From Siphonodentalium dalli (taxonomy: Eukaryota > Mollusca > Scaphopoda > Gadilida > Siphonodentaliidae): a stretch of DNA of 64,000 nucleotides. Both the position numbers and the translations under genes were made by a program. Each line of letters opens with the position of its first letter. Positions within the stretch are counted from its first letter, which is position 1. This document shows positions 1 through 12,167 of this stretch, piece by piece. The notes under the pieces were generated by a model. It worked only from the letters and a program-made list of their open reading frames with translations. It ran no database searches and was not told the DNA's origin. The stretch is taken from contig CP136065.1 in assembly GCA_032622095.1 (NCBI GenBank), positions 68,293,675 through 68,357,674 of the forward strand, in the 5' to 3' direction.

Positions 1-198
1 AACAAACCTCTCTCTCTCTCTGGCTGCATACACACAATTTACTCTATTTATACACATAGATCAAATGCAGTGTTCTGACCTACATTTTATTGTGTTATCC
101 GCTTACTTCTTAACAATTAATGATGAGTTAGAACTTAAGTTACACGTTCCCTTTATGACTCTAACATTACAATGCCATACCGGGCAGCACGGAGCACT
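1..198 (+). promoter_or_regulatory. 5' flank of P450 copy A
   Basis: This stretch aligns with two tandem copies upstream of P450 copy B (17938-18361), so it is a conserved promoter/5'UTR segment. It holds a TATA-like TATTTATA at 45-52, about 150 nt before the ATG, and a conserved block just before the start codon. The ATG at 172 is not conserved in copy B (AAG there), so the shared ATG at 199 is the likelier start. The window begins inside this region, so upstream elements are not visible. Confidence 0.5.
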
Positions 199-565
199 AT
201 GGCGCTATTCAACATGTTGACTGAGCTTCTAGCGAATTCATTTTCGTGGATATTGGTTGCTCTTGCTGTTTTTCTTGTTGTACTTATATACACATCTAGG
301 TCGAAGCGTTTGCGACTTCCTCCCGGACCAAAGGGACTGCCGCTCTTGGGCAGCATTCTAGATTTCCGCGGTCGGGACATTAGAGACGTTCTGCGCAACT
401 ACAAGAACCAATATGGAGATATCTACTCATATTACATTTTCAACCGACTGTTCATAGTGATAAGTGGATACGACACCCTGAAGGATTTCTTCGTTGGCAA
501 TGGCGAATTTGTGTCGGACAGACCTAATTATAATTTCAAGAAGCTGATTGATGACTATGCACCAG
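199..565 (+). CDS. P450 copy A exon 1
   Basis: Residues 1-122 plus the first base of codon 123. It encodes the signal-anchor helix and the proline-rich hinge. The donor is CAG|GTGAGT. Start ATG at 199 was chosen because the in-frame ATG at 172 is absent from copy B. Confidence 0.92.
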
Positions 566-3500
566 GTGAGTCAGATTAATTTGTGTTCTCTACTGATTGA
601 ATTTTGCCATCCAAAATAACAGTATGCATTGAAATGGTCAATTCGAAGCCTGAACTGATGTTCAAGAAATATAATACTTATAGATATTACGAGTGCAGAC
701 TAAATCATGTTCATTGGTCGGACATGTTCAGGTAATAAAAATCTGCTATAGTAGGAACTGTTCAGATAATACGTTCATAATGCCGCTTACTACTCAATGT
801 ATCGCTCGAGAACGACACTGCCCTTGTGCAATGAGTGATGCACATGTATATCATTCGAATTGGCAACACGTGAACATCATGATTGGGCCTGTGATCAGAT
901 AACATCACACACCATGCGCGTGACCCCCAACTGAAGGAATATATGTTGTTTGTACATATTTTATTTGGTCACCCAGATAAACCTTATAGTAGTTGATGTC
1001 TGCAGCTTCAGTAATACATAGAGAATACCCAGGGGGATTTTTTCCGGGCACGTATGCCGGGGTGGGTGAGTGATCGGTGGGACCAACAAACATTTTTTTC
1101 CGCAACTCAAAATTTGTTTTCCTGCAAGTCTTTTTGACTGTTTTTGCAATGAGTTTGGCTTAAAACACCTTAGAATGTCAATATTAACATAAATGAAAAA
1201 ATTCATGATGATCGGACAAACAGTATAGCCTGTAGCCCATGCTAATGGATTGAATTTTGAAATCCAAGTTGGCCGCTGGCAGCCATGTTTAAAAAAAAAA
1301 AATGACTCGTTCCTATTTACATGTCAATGTTAACATCCATGACAAATAGTATGCACATAAATTCATATACAACTGTTTACAGTGAATCCCCCCCCGCAAA
1401 TCTCTGTTTTAGTGTTAAAAGGGGGTGGGTGTCCAAAAATGGTCGGGAAAAAACTGCCGAAAACGGAAACAATTTTGGACGCCGGGGTGGGTGGATACAA
1501 ACAAGGGTCGAAAGGAAAAAATCAGCATACGTGCCTGAACAATATTTCCGACCCCTCATGAGGGTCTGAGTAGAAATATCGAATTTTCACCAGCGGCTAC
1601 AAGCCGCGAGTGGAAACTCGATAATTATTTCCAGACATGAATGAACATAATTGGCTGCAAAATGGTCACGGTGAAATTAGACCCACTATTAGTGTTATAT
1701 CTGGTTGTCATCCCCGGGGTAGAATTGTTTGGAAATTGCTGTACTTTGTTAATACATAATCTACGTACGTCCATGTGTAATGTGTATGTTTTGAGAAGAC
1801 TTGATGAATCAGTATTGTATATTCTATGTATTCTATGTTATCCTCTTAGATATAGTTATTTTGATCGCCGATGACATTTTCAGTTTGAACTGGCTCACCC
1901 GATCGAACGACATTACATTTTGGAGGAATCGTTATACAAGTCCACGCCTTTATATGCGGGCGATTGAAGATGATGGTTGCAACGTACAATCTATATATGT
2001 CTATAACATAGTAGGATATGTCTGTCCGTCTGTCTGTCTGTATGTGCGCATTTTTCTCCGAGACGCCTGGACCGATTTCAACCAAATTTGGTCGGGGTAC
2101 CCCGGTGGAGGTTATAACGGCGTTAGTTTTTCAATAATTTAATTTTTTATTTAAATACAATTAAAAACATAAAAAAAAAAAATATTTGTGTTTAAAGCAA
2201 ACTGTTTAAACGATCACACGAAGCGCACATATGGACCGTAAGCCCCTAACGCACACAGGAACCGCAGGCCTCTCCGATGCCGAATAAAGGCTCCCGAAGG
2301 GAGCATGTTTCAGCTAGTTTATATATAAAGCTGAAGTCGCGTATATGCCAATGGATGAAAATAACTATTTTATTATGTATTCCCGCCCGATGACCCCCAC
2401 TTAATACTCACACGATTATATAGCGAAATATACTTAATCGGGTTTCACTATTAGATTGCGATTGATAGTCAATCGCAGTAGCACGTGCCACGCGATGTTA
2501 GACTCATATTTCCATATTTCCAGAGTTAACCGGAAGGCAAACAACTCTATATACATGTAGAACGTACTTTGACGAACTTACAGATTTATTTGAAGGAATT
2601 TACAACACCACCAGTGATCACCTTTGGTCGGACATATGTCAAATTCTTCTATTGGGTTTGCGGGAGGGACAGATTCGCATTGCCTATTCCAAATGCCCAC
2701 CACCAGGAAGAAGACAAGAACAAAAATCACAAAATGCTATGTTTTTTTCTTTATCGTTTACCTTTATTCACACAAGCGGGGTTAAACGAGGGGTTAATGA
2801 GAGGGCCTTTCGAGAATCCCGGTGTTACCCCCCTAAACTACTCCTTCAGGTTTGCGGGCTTGTTGAGTTTGGGGTACGCTCTTTAAATCACTTCTTCAAA
2901 TATCTCCGTTATTTCGTCAACATTCCTAATCTAAATTCTAACCTTGCGTGGCACGTGTTACTGCTCATGAATACCAATCAACATATAATTCGCTACATAA
3001 TACGTGTGCGCATTGGCTGTCATACCAGATGCATCACATTAGTAGATAGTGAGGAGTGGACGTCTAGAATCAGATAACTGAATATGTGTACCCCAAACCC
3101 CCTAACAAGTCAGTTACTGTGGCTGCAAGAGACGGATTTAATACACACTACATAACAAGTGACTCTAACATGTAAGTATATTCACGCTGGGCCGAAAATC
3201 ATCATTTTCTGGTCTCAAAATTCATGAATATTTTTGTTTTATTTAACATACTATAAAATTATCTCCGTACCTTCAAATACCGTGTCTGGACTACTTTAAT
3301 CCCATCAGTGTTACTTGACAGTATACCACTAGTCCACTACCCACCATCCATACCATTCAGCCTTGTGACATACAAAGGATTCATTAGTGTTAACCATCAT
3401 TACTGTTTTATTGCATTTGGGTGTCCATTGTTTGACAGTGCACTAACCTGCGTGATTTGTGTTACCCATTAAGCCTATCACGTAATCAATTATGATATGT

Positions 3501-6500
3501 TCACACCACTATAAATGTGATTCTCCTGTCGCCCCCGTTACAAATCAATGTGGGTTTTCCGATTTTGGGAAAAAATTACTGTGGCCAAAAGTTTTGTCAA
3601 TTGAAATAACCCTGCATGTATACCCATCATCCCTGTATGAACACCGACCCTACGATTTATAATTGTTATTTATGATCGTATGACACACCTTTCGTGGAAA
3701 ATTATACCCAATCTTGCTATAAAACAGATACGTATTGTTTTAGTAACAACATATAGCGTTTGTCATGTGTTTTATCAGCCTTTGATAACAAATTTTCCGG
3801 TTTTATCGATGTTATAATTTCGCCTACTAACTGATATAAATTATGGTGGTCTGATGTAACACAACTGATTGACTCATTGCTTGTGAACAACTAGCTTTAA
3901 CTATAGTCTTTCTCTTTCAGGCATTTTGTTCTCTTCTGGACAGGTTTGGAAGGATAATCGAAGATTCTGTTTGCGCAACCTAAGGAATTTCGGTATGGGA
4001 AAGAATATAATTGAGCAACGGATCCACACTGAGCTTAATCATTTTATTGAATGGATAGACGACCACGATGGACAGCCTTTCGATATAAAGAAGATCGCAT
4101 CCGCTGGTACGGGGAATGTCATAAGCGCCATTCTTTTCGGTAAACGATTTGAATACGATGACGATCAATTTAGAGATTTCCTCTGGGTAATTGATGCAGG
4201 TTTTTCAACAAAGAATAGTTTCTGGAGAAGTATTCCTATAGTAAAGTATCTACCTGGAGATCCTTTGAAAGTTGTTGAAATTGGTAAAAGGAACGCGCGA
4301 GCCGATGATTTTGCAAAAAGGGAGGTTCATGTTCGAAAAGCGAGGTATGAATCTGGAGTCGTTGATGACATTGTTAGCGCCTACCTCGATCAGTGGGAGC
4401 AGGAAGATACACAGGACCCGAATTCTCATTCATCTGGTAAGTATATAATCAGTCAGGGACGTGATCAGAGGGTCGACGGCGGGGTTTCCACAATGCAGTA
4501 TTAAAAGCATGCTGAGATGTATGGGAAATTCCATTTGTAGCAAACATTTCCAACTGGTAACCCAAGCTTCAAAGTTGTTGGACACTTTCAACATTACACC
4601 CTGTATGGTTGGAATTTTCCAACTGAGTAGCAAATTTGTTTGAATTTTGGTATAAGAAACAAAATATAATAAAATATCCATAAATACTGGTTGGGACATC
4701 AAGCTATAAATACAACTCGACCTGATTTTGGACTGAAATTTCTATCAAATGTTTGTAACATCCATTATACGAAAACGGACATAACGTTAGAAATGTTACC
4801 ATGTCTCCTATTCTGCTGTTTTATCCACCAATGTGGTGTCAAACATTTCGTTGGTTCTTGATTAATTGAAGAATTTAAGATGAATAGACCACCTTGAATT
4901 AAAATGAGTTTACAGCAGTGTTGTGTAAGGTATTGTACCTGCATTTTTCAGATGCTGAACTAATGCGTATAATAGTGAACCTCTTTGTGGCGGGCACGGA
5001 AACAAGTGCTTCAACACTTAGATGGTTATTCCTCTATCTCATGCGACACCCTGATATTCAAGCAAGAATACATGAGGAAATCGATGACGTCATTCCAAGA
5101 ACACGACTCCCGAACCAAGACGATCGACCCAGTCTGCCAGTATTGGACGCGACTTTACTGGAAACACAGCGAATCGCTGACATGATCCCACTCGCCCTGC
5201 CACACGGTGCCTCGCAACTTTTCCAGTACAAAGGATATGATATCCCAAAGGAGGCTTCTCTCATTCCGAATTTAACATCGGTACATACCGACGAGACGAT
5301 TTATCCAGAACCGAATGAGTTCCGTCCAGATCGATTTCTAAATGAGTCCAAGAAAGTTGTCAGAATGGAAGAGCATGTTCCATTTTCCATAGGTGAGTAC
5401 TTCCATGAGCGGAGCCGGTCTATAGGATCTCCGTTTAGTGTGCATAGCTCACAATTGCCAACTGCATGCCATTGATTTAGACCAAACTACATGTACTGTA
5501 ACCGGGAAATCGATTTCCATGTTGGAATATATACACGTTGTTTCCTTAACAGGTACATCAAGCTTTCCAAATGTTGAATATGTTCAACTGACAACAGTTA
5601 TCTAATGTTAGAAATTTTCCAACTTATGGTAACTTAAAACCCTGTCTATACTAAGTAGTCAAAGATGAGTGGTTTCCTTAGGAAATGTTCAGATAATAAG
5701 TTCAACAAACGACGATATAGGTAGTTTGTTGAACTTATTGTCTGAACATTTCCCTCAATAAATAGGACCCTTTCTGCATTTGTATTTAGCTGTATTTATG
5801 TAATTTTTTTCTTGTTATATCAACCTCGTGTGAGCTTGATTATGTTGAACCATGTATACACTATATACTCATTGATGAGTAGTTCTTTTGTGAAATGTTC
5901 AGATAATAAGTTCGCTTTTAATAAACTGATTATCTGAACAGTTCCCAACAATGGGTATGCATCCGTATGCACTTGTAGTATCTGTTTTATGTCTGGCAAC
6001 TGCTTATATTGCCTGAACACCCCTCCAAATAAATACTAGTCCAATGCAATGTTTCCTTTTATAAATGAATGAGCGAATCCATTTAGTATATAAAGTGTTA
6101 AATTAACGAGAGGCCGATCACGATCGGCAGATGTTAACCCATTTCTTGGCGATAGTAAATTGCTATGATCGGAATCATAAATGAGAGTTTTTGGTGTTGA
6201 ATTATAGAGTATACTGGTATGTACTATTATAGACAAATGTACATAACACAAATTATTGGAATTTATGGGTCACTCGCATTTATATAAGAGAATACACTGT
6301 TACATCTAAACCACTACAGCATTGGGTTAAATGTGAAAGGCGGCCTGGACATAGAATACTTGGGTTAAGAGAGTCCAATTTAAGTTTACAATAATACTGT
6401 ATCACATTCTAACAACAATATAGTATATAAGCCACCTGACTGCTGACCCATTAATATCAATTAAATAGCAGAGCTGTCAACAGATCACAAGAATTGTTTA

Positions 6501-9500
6501 TGTTGAACACTGACATCTCCATTAAACCAATAACAATTATAATGACCTCAGACCATCTGAAGATATCACTCAACAGCACAGTTGTCCAAGCCTACCGTTA
6601 ATATCATGTGATGTTTATTTTTGAATCTTTATTTTAAATTAGATACCATAGCTTTCTTTATCAGATTATTTGCACATCAACTGGCATAAGAGACATCAGG
6701 AAATAATATAGACTTATCAATAGCTAAGTAGTCCAAAGGCATGAGATCGAATTGGTGAATTGGGTTTAAAGTCGCTCCAAACAAATTTACCAGTACATAA
6801 CACAAGATTATGGACCGATTTTAAACCAAATTTGGTGTGGTGACTCAGGGTACCCTTGGCAGAGTTATAATGGTGTTATTTAAAACAAAAAAAATTATAT
6901 ATTATTTTTATTTATTTATTCATATTCATTTTTTTTTTTTTAATTGTTTTTGAGTGAATATATGCGTAAAGTATCTACAGACAGACATACAGACAGACGG
7001 ACTAACGACGAGTGGTCAATCCGGACAATGACACTATGTTTACCATACTATGGTATGGGTAAACATAAAAACAATTGACTGAAAGTATAGACACTGTCAT
7101 ACTAGTATGTAACTGTTGGTCTAATACAACACAGTTCACGGCATTTAGTGTTTAGAAATCGTTATTGAGTATCAAACTATCAGAAAAGGTTCATCATATT
7201 GTTGACGTAAATTTCAAACTGAAAGCATGACATTCGCAGTATCATTGGAAACAGACGAGCACATGGGGTTATTGTTACTAAAATGTCACTGCGCTGTATA
7301 GAAACATAGACATATTTGGCTTCAATCAACGGACAATCTTGTTCGTCATTGATGAGCCGCTTTTAATGGCCGCATGCCCTCAAGTCTTCAACAATGAACC
7401 CATTAGAGTCGCTTCTGACACACAACTCAACTGGACATTCACTGTACAATAATTATATGGGAAACTGTTGGTGATAAATGTAAACACATGAACTGCACAA
7501 GTGTATTACAACAGACAATTTGAGATATACTTGGTATCTTGAGAGAATAACACTAGGGCTCGTATTCACCAGCGGTCAGATGCCGGTAACCCGTTTATAT
7601 AATACACGCGGGAATTCATACATGTACATTGTAACCGTAAAATATGGCGGGCTTTCTTTTGACCGTGTATTTAGCCACGGTATGCATGTATGCCCGTGTT
7701 TGGTCGTGCCGTCCTGCGTTATTGTTTTTGAATGGTAAGCATGTTCATGTAGTGTTGGACATGTCTGATTCGCAATGGGAGTTGCGGTTTTAATGTCTTG
7801 TCGGGTCAGATCTTATGTTTGAACTATTTTTATTAAACGCACTTTTATACTAGAATTTGCGCAACAGGAGCGCGCGGAAATCGCATGTCATGTGGGTTTT
7901 TAGACCGAACTAATCCATTGTAAAATTTCGTTGACGATTTCCATCGGCGATATTGATTACCGAAGGAAGTAACGCCCGAGTGTGCATGGGACCTAGTCCC
8001 ATATGCAGAAATACAAACGCAAAGCAACCATATATAATACGTCCGGTTGCATCGCGTTTGGATTGATTGGGACCCAAGTTTGGAACATTTCTAACTAATG
8101 GCCATTTCAGTCCAAAATTTAGACCAAAAGTAGGTAATATTCAAATGTTGGTCTAAAAATAACAAAACCTCCCTTAATAAAATGTTGGAAAATCAAACTA
8201 AAACTGTCCTTGTTGTGAAATTTCCAACTAATGTTGTGGTAGGTATGAAATTTCCAGCTGTCGAAATTTTTAAAGGCACGTGAGGCCTTAGTTGTCGAAA
8301 ATATTCATATTTGTTCTAATCACCGTAAACAGAAAAACATTAAAACGCATACAGTTTCGTTCATATATACCATGACCATCACGTAAACAGCATGTTATCA
8401 TAAAGACCTAATATATTTTACCTAAGCAAGGGCCTGATTGTGTTACAGAAGACAGCACAATGCTACTGGCTAATCACACACACATGGCATAAACGCTCTT
8501 AATTAGTTCCATATTATGAATTCACCAACAAAGAACGCTCTTTATGTTTACCATCATAATATAAACACACACCAGAAAAGATACTTTTTATGCTTTTGTT
8601 TACATAACAATGGTCAAAAATTTGACAATAACATACTGATTATGCGATATTTCGTATTTGTATACGGACAAAGTCTGTCTACATGTTGATGTTCTTTCTG
8701 TTTGTGACCGTTTTTGACGGGTGGAAATATTTTCACAGGATACCAACCGCCAAGGCCAACCGTACCTTTAACCGAAGTTGGGGGTGAGACAGCCCCTGTC
8801 GCCACGTCCCTAGACTCAGTCTGTGGTGTCACTCGCATCTCTGTGTTCGGCATACTTTAATTTGCCTATTCACGCGGTAATGCTGCACGTGTAACCCTAT
8901 GAAGCGATGATTATGTTGTCGAAATGATTGGGACGACCGATCGTCAAAAATCGCGACATCAATATACACATGGCATGCCTTATCCATACACATACACACT
9001 ATGGAGTTGTCTTTCCCTTGTGCATATCTCGTTTACACCCATGTGCATATAAACGGGCTACCAGCACCTAGCCGTAGCTGGAGCTGGGTTTATTTTATAA
9101 ACCGGTTAGCTTATTTGGAAGCGGTTGAACTATGTCGGCGATTCGATTAACCCAATATTTCAGAGTTGCCTCAGGTGTGTCAATGGACACCTCCTCACGA
9201 CATAATCGCGAACACTCACGGATTCAATTCGCGTTTGTTTTACACTCAAACCCTGTCGTTCTGTGGAATGTATTTTGAACATATAATTCCTTTAGACAGT
9301 GGTCCAGGGACTTTCCCACGGGTGATCAAGTGAACCAAACGTGTCCCTTTGCGTGACATGAAGTGACAATGAGCAGCACACAAATGCATTGTTTTACTCT
9401 TATTTTAGATGAGTTTTGTCATATATTGTGTCCATATTTCACTCTCAATTGTAAACGTACGGGTTCTTGTATTTCACTGGAAATTCCAGAAAATATGAAA

Positions 9501-10082
9501 GATAGTTCGAAAAGAAGCACACACGTCATAGGTTGTCCGTTCACTTTTCTCACAAAATCCTCAATTGCATACTCCTGTATTCAAAGAAAAACAAGGAAAT
9601 AAATTAATGTTGGCAGCTTTGGAAGTCGACGCACAAAGTTTAGCTCATCATACTAGTAGATAACAGTATGTACGCTAAAATGCTAGTCAATTAAAGCACC
9701 AGCCAGATAAGCCTATCAACACAACATAAATGATCAAACACTAATTTCTGTAAAAAATACTGTTTAATATAAAAGTGTTCGTATATAGCTGATGACCCCT
9801 TGGCGCGACTAAATAGTGCACGTAATTCAGTCATTGGCAGAAAGTGACAATGCGTGTACTTGTTTTTTTGTGTTTGTACTTACTTCGTTATGTTTTGTAG
9901 GTCGTCGTATTTGTCTCGGAGAATCACTTGCGCAGTCAGAGTTGTTCCTCTTCTCGTCAGCGTTGTTGCAATGTTACCAGTTACTACCACCAGAGGGATG
10001 TGACCCTCCGGAAGTAAGTGGCACACTTGGTATAGGCTGGATACCCAATCCATATACGATGAGAGCTGTAAGAAGATCCTGA
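199..10082 (+). CDS. Cytochrome P450, CYP2-type, copy A (4 exons, 501 aa, complete)
   Basis: The joined exons 199-565, 3921-4436, 4952-5392 and 9901-10082 give 1506 nt with no internal stop. All three introns are phase 1 with GT..AG ends. The product is a microsomal heme-thiolate monooxygenase. It has an N-terminal membrane anchor (about residues 14-32), a PPGP hinge (41-44) and the C-helix WxxxR (W132, R136). The I-helix oxygen-activation motif AGTETS lies at 308-313, the K-helix ExxR at E365-R368 and the PERF-like FRPDRFL at 418-424. The heme loop FSIGRRICLG (439-448) carries the axial Cys446. Length and motif spacing are normal for CYP2-clan enzymes, which use NADPH-cytochrome P450 reductase and oxidise lipids, steroids or xenobiotics. 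The substrate cannot be inferred. The paralogue lies about 8 kb downstream in the same orientation. Introns 1 and 3 are swollen by repeats. Confidence 0.93.
1027..1572. mobile_element. Probable non-autonomous DNA element in intron 1 of copy A
   Basis: This roughly 545-bp stretch interrupts sequence that is continuous in intron 1 of copy B (around 24865-24900). Sub-terminal inverted segments GGCACGTATGC near 1048 and GCATACGTGCC near 1526 face each other, and both ends are rich in G or C runs. No transposase is encoded. The boundaries and class are uncertain. Confidence 0.4.
1990..2317 (+). mobile_element. Short non-autonomous Helitron
   Basis: The element begins TCTATATATG after an A and ends with a hairpin (GCTCCC-gaa-GGGAGC) followed nine bases later by CTAG, then a host T. 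These are the Helitron hallmarks: 5' TC, 3' hairpin plus CTRR, and AT insertion site. The 5' part contains a CTGTCCGTCTGTCTGTCTG run and resembles the Helitron at 48917-49794. The 328-bp element has no coding capacity and lies in intron 1 of P450 copy A. Confidence 0.72.
2436..3100. repeat. Dispersed repeat related to the TIR element at 15773
   Basis: The start (TAATCGGGTTTCACTATTAG) and an internal block around 2565-2660 and 2880-2925 resemble the DNA element at 15773-16346. The right end is not clear. It also carries a segment (about 2780-2860) with similarity to 45370-45420. The remainder of the intron, 3100-3920, shows nothing recognisable. Confidence 0.4.
3921..4436 (+). CDS. P450 copy A exon 2
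   Basis: Residues 123-294. The acceptor is a pyrimidine tract ending TTTCAG at 3920 and the donor is TG|GTAAGT. It carries the WKDNRRF C-helix motif and the LRNFGMGK signature typical of CYP2-clan P450s. Confidence 0.92.
4952..5392 (+). CDS. P450 copy A exon 3
   Basis: Residues 295-441. The acceptor is TTTTTCAG and the donor is TAG|GTGAGT. It contains the I-helix AGTETS, the K-helix ETQR and the FRPDRF motif. It ends inside the heme loop, so the heme cysteine lies on the next exon. Confidence 0.92.
5681..5753. mobile_element. Short palindromic MITE, copy 1
   Basis: Near-perfect inverted repeat. The arm GGAAATGTTCAGATAATAAG begins at 5681 and its complement ends at 5753. Related termini occur at 5892-5946, 45572-45625, near 751 and near 24555, so this is a dispersed family. 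Confidence 0.65.
5892..5946. mobile_element. Short palindromic MITE, copy 2
   Basis: Same termini as 5681-5753 (TGAAATGTTCAGATAATAAG and its complement) but shorter. Both copies follow a similar GATGAGTRGTT flank, so they may be a local duplication. Confidence 0.55.
8272..8765 (+). repeat. LINE 3'-UTR-like dispersed repeat in intron 3 of copy A
   Basis: About 490 bp match, in opposite orientation, the sequence just downstream of the LINE ORF end at 39765-40262. The natural reading is a 5'-truncated, 3'-UTR-only insertion of that LINE family. Intron 3 of copy B lacks it. The rest of intron 3 (5954-8271 and 8766-9900) contains no gene I can recognise. Confidence 0.6.
9901..10082 (+). CDS. P450 copy A exon 4 with heme Cys
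   Basis: Residues 442-501 and stop TGA (10080-10082). The acceptor is TTTTGTAG. The axial cysteine codon TGT is at 9912-9914. The final codons resemble the tandem repeat that follows the stop. Confidence 0.92.
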
Positions 10083-10460
10083 TTGATTTATATGTTTATG
10101 AATACCCCGCAGATACCCGTCGCTGTGTTTAAACAGATTCTGAAGAATTATCTGGATACTCATCTATACGTGATGCTAGCTTTAAGAAGATTATGTTTGA
10201 TGCACATGACTGTGGATACCCAGCAGATACCCGACGCTATGTTTAAGATGATTCTGAAGTATTAGTTGGATACCCATGCAGCTATACTTCATGCTAGCTT
10301 TAAGACGATCATGTTTGATGCACACGACAGTGGGTACCCCGCAGATACTCGACGCTTTGTTCAAAAGGATTCTGAAATATTATTTGGATACCCATTTATA
10401 CGCGATGCTAGCAGTATGTTTAAGAAGATTCTGAAGTATTATTTTTGATAACCATGCATA
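10083..10460 (+). repeat. 3' tandem repeat after P450 copy A
   Basis: About three units of 115-120 bp follow the stop codon at once, each with a GATACCC..GCAGATACCCG block and an AAGAAGATT block. The last codons of exon 4 resemble the unit, so the array appears to derive from the gene end. Copy B carries a shorter version. Confidence 0.7.
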
Positions 10461-11489
10461 ATTATATACATGATGCCAGCTTTAAGAAGAATTGTTTGGT
10501 GAAGTTGTGAGTGTACCACAGTGTACATGTCTTATGCTCACACACTGATACTCTAAGTGATGGATGTGTGTGAATGTATACATAGCTATACCCGATGCTA
10601 GCTTTGATATGATGATGGATACCCAGCACAGATACCCTTTTATCATCATGGAAATGCCAGATACTTGAAACATTTTGGCGTTTATAATTGCACATCGGAT
10701 ATAAGTTATCCAAACAAGAAATAGTGCTAAACCATTCTTAGTTTTAGAAATAAATTGGCTTTTCCACAACTACCCCCTTTTTGCACAAAATATCAGTATG
10801 GTAGAAAATACCGCCGTTCACCGAATTTGCGAAAATCCCCACACAAATGGCAGAGGAATTAACATAGCATACCTATTATATTTAAAAAAAACGAATATAT
10901 GATGCGCCATTCAGCTGCCAGAATTGTTTTTATGCTGACTCGAGTTTCTTTACGGAAATTCAAGGGGCACAATTGCAATGACTTAGTTTCTTGTAACCTC
11001 TCACCACAGCCAAGGTGGTGGGGATATAAAATGCTTCCCGAAAGGTCCCACATAAACCTACGTACACGCCTGGTGTTAAAACAGCACCACGTAACGTCAC
11101 CACGTTTAGATGTTCGTAGTCAAAAAGTGTATATTTGTAGGGCCAAAAATAACCCGTTTCTCAAATATCGCGGATATAGTACGATTACGCTTATGGTATG
11201 ATATACATCATAAAATGGGGTACTACGTCAGAAATGTATGTGCACGTTAAAAAAATAACTGTAACCGTGATGTCCTTACCGTGATATAAACCGAATAATT
11301 GATACTCACCCGTTGTGATGATTAAGATATCACGAATACAGTTCGAACGTGCGCATAATTTGATGACATACATGCAGTACCCTAAATGTAGTCGTAACTC
11401 AATATCTGATGTTTGCGAAACCCCTCTAATGTCTGTCCTCTGTATACAGCTACATCGGAGTCGATATAACTGAATGCAAGAATCCGACG

Positions 11490-11645
11490 AGCGGGGTTCG
11501 CGGCAGTCCAAAATTCCCAGTTGCCAACACTTTTGAAAATTGCATTTGTTTTGGATAATTTATATTTTCTTTTGCCACTTTTCCCGACCCATATTGTTCT
11601 TGCCACTTTTGAATTTGGTATTTAGAAAGAAGAATATGACGTCAA
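11490..11645. repeat. Repeat shared with 32325-32490 (right end of duplicated block)
   Basis: The block starting GGGGTTCGCGGCAGTCC matches 32325-32490 closely and marks the right end of detectable homology between the A and B segments. The GGGTTCGCG terminus also resembles the element in intron 2 of copy B, so it may be a DNA-transposon end. Between 10460 and 11490 sequence is shared only with the B flank and holds no gene. Confidence 0.5.
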
Positions 11646-12145
11646 TATAAATATATGGAAGATCTCCAACGAGTTATGTTGAGATATAAGATTTTTTGAG
11701 ACGAGTTGTGAATCAAAATGCATACTTCTACAGCGTTGGCTAAGACGCTTCACCAGTATTGGCAGTATTGCTCGCTCTGGCTGGCGATGAAAAATATAGT
11801 CCCCAAATTTTGCTCTTAGTATTTATTTGTGTCTATTTTCGTTAGCGCGACGAAGTTGGACAATAATTTAACTTTAATGAACAAAGCAGTCATTTTGTAT
11901 TGTCTTGTGTTGGTGTCATATGCGGCTTTCTGAATAGTATTAATCCGCCTGAATAAATGTGAAGATGCGCAGTCATGTGTGTTGGTTTGATGCCACATGA
12001 TCCCGGGAAGCACGCCACTGTTCATCACTAGTGAGAGATAAGGAAATATGTAATGACTTTCTTAATGATATAATAGGGGTTTCATGTGATATAATATAAT
12101 TATAAATGTTATTATGTAATGATGATATATGTGTATATTGAAATA

Positions 12146-12167
12146 AAATATCCTATCCTATCCTATC
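12146..12167 (+). repeat. (TATCC)n microsatellite
   Basis: Four to five TATCC units. The surrounding 11.65-14.3 kb is AT-rich, unique to the spacer between the two P450 genes, and shows no convincing gene. Confidence 0.6.

Noticed and set aside
172-198. Upstream ATG extending P450 copy A by nine residues
   Set aside because: Copy B has AAG at this position and the extension adds nothing typical of the anchor.
6840-7010. Third full Helitron in intron 3 of copy A
   Set aside because: Shares ACCAAATTTGG and CAGACAGAC-type segments but lacks clear TC and CTAG ends.
8614-8853. 79-residue minus frame
   Set aside because: Lies largely inside a dispersed LINE 3'UTR repeat with no protein motif.
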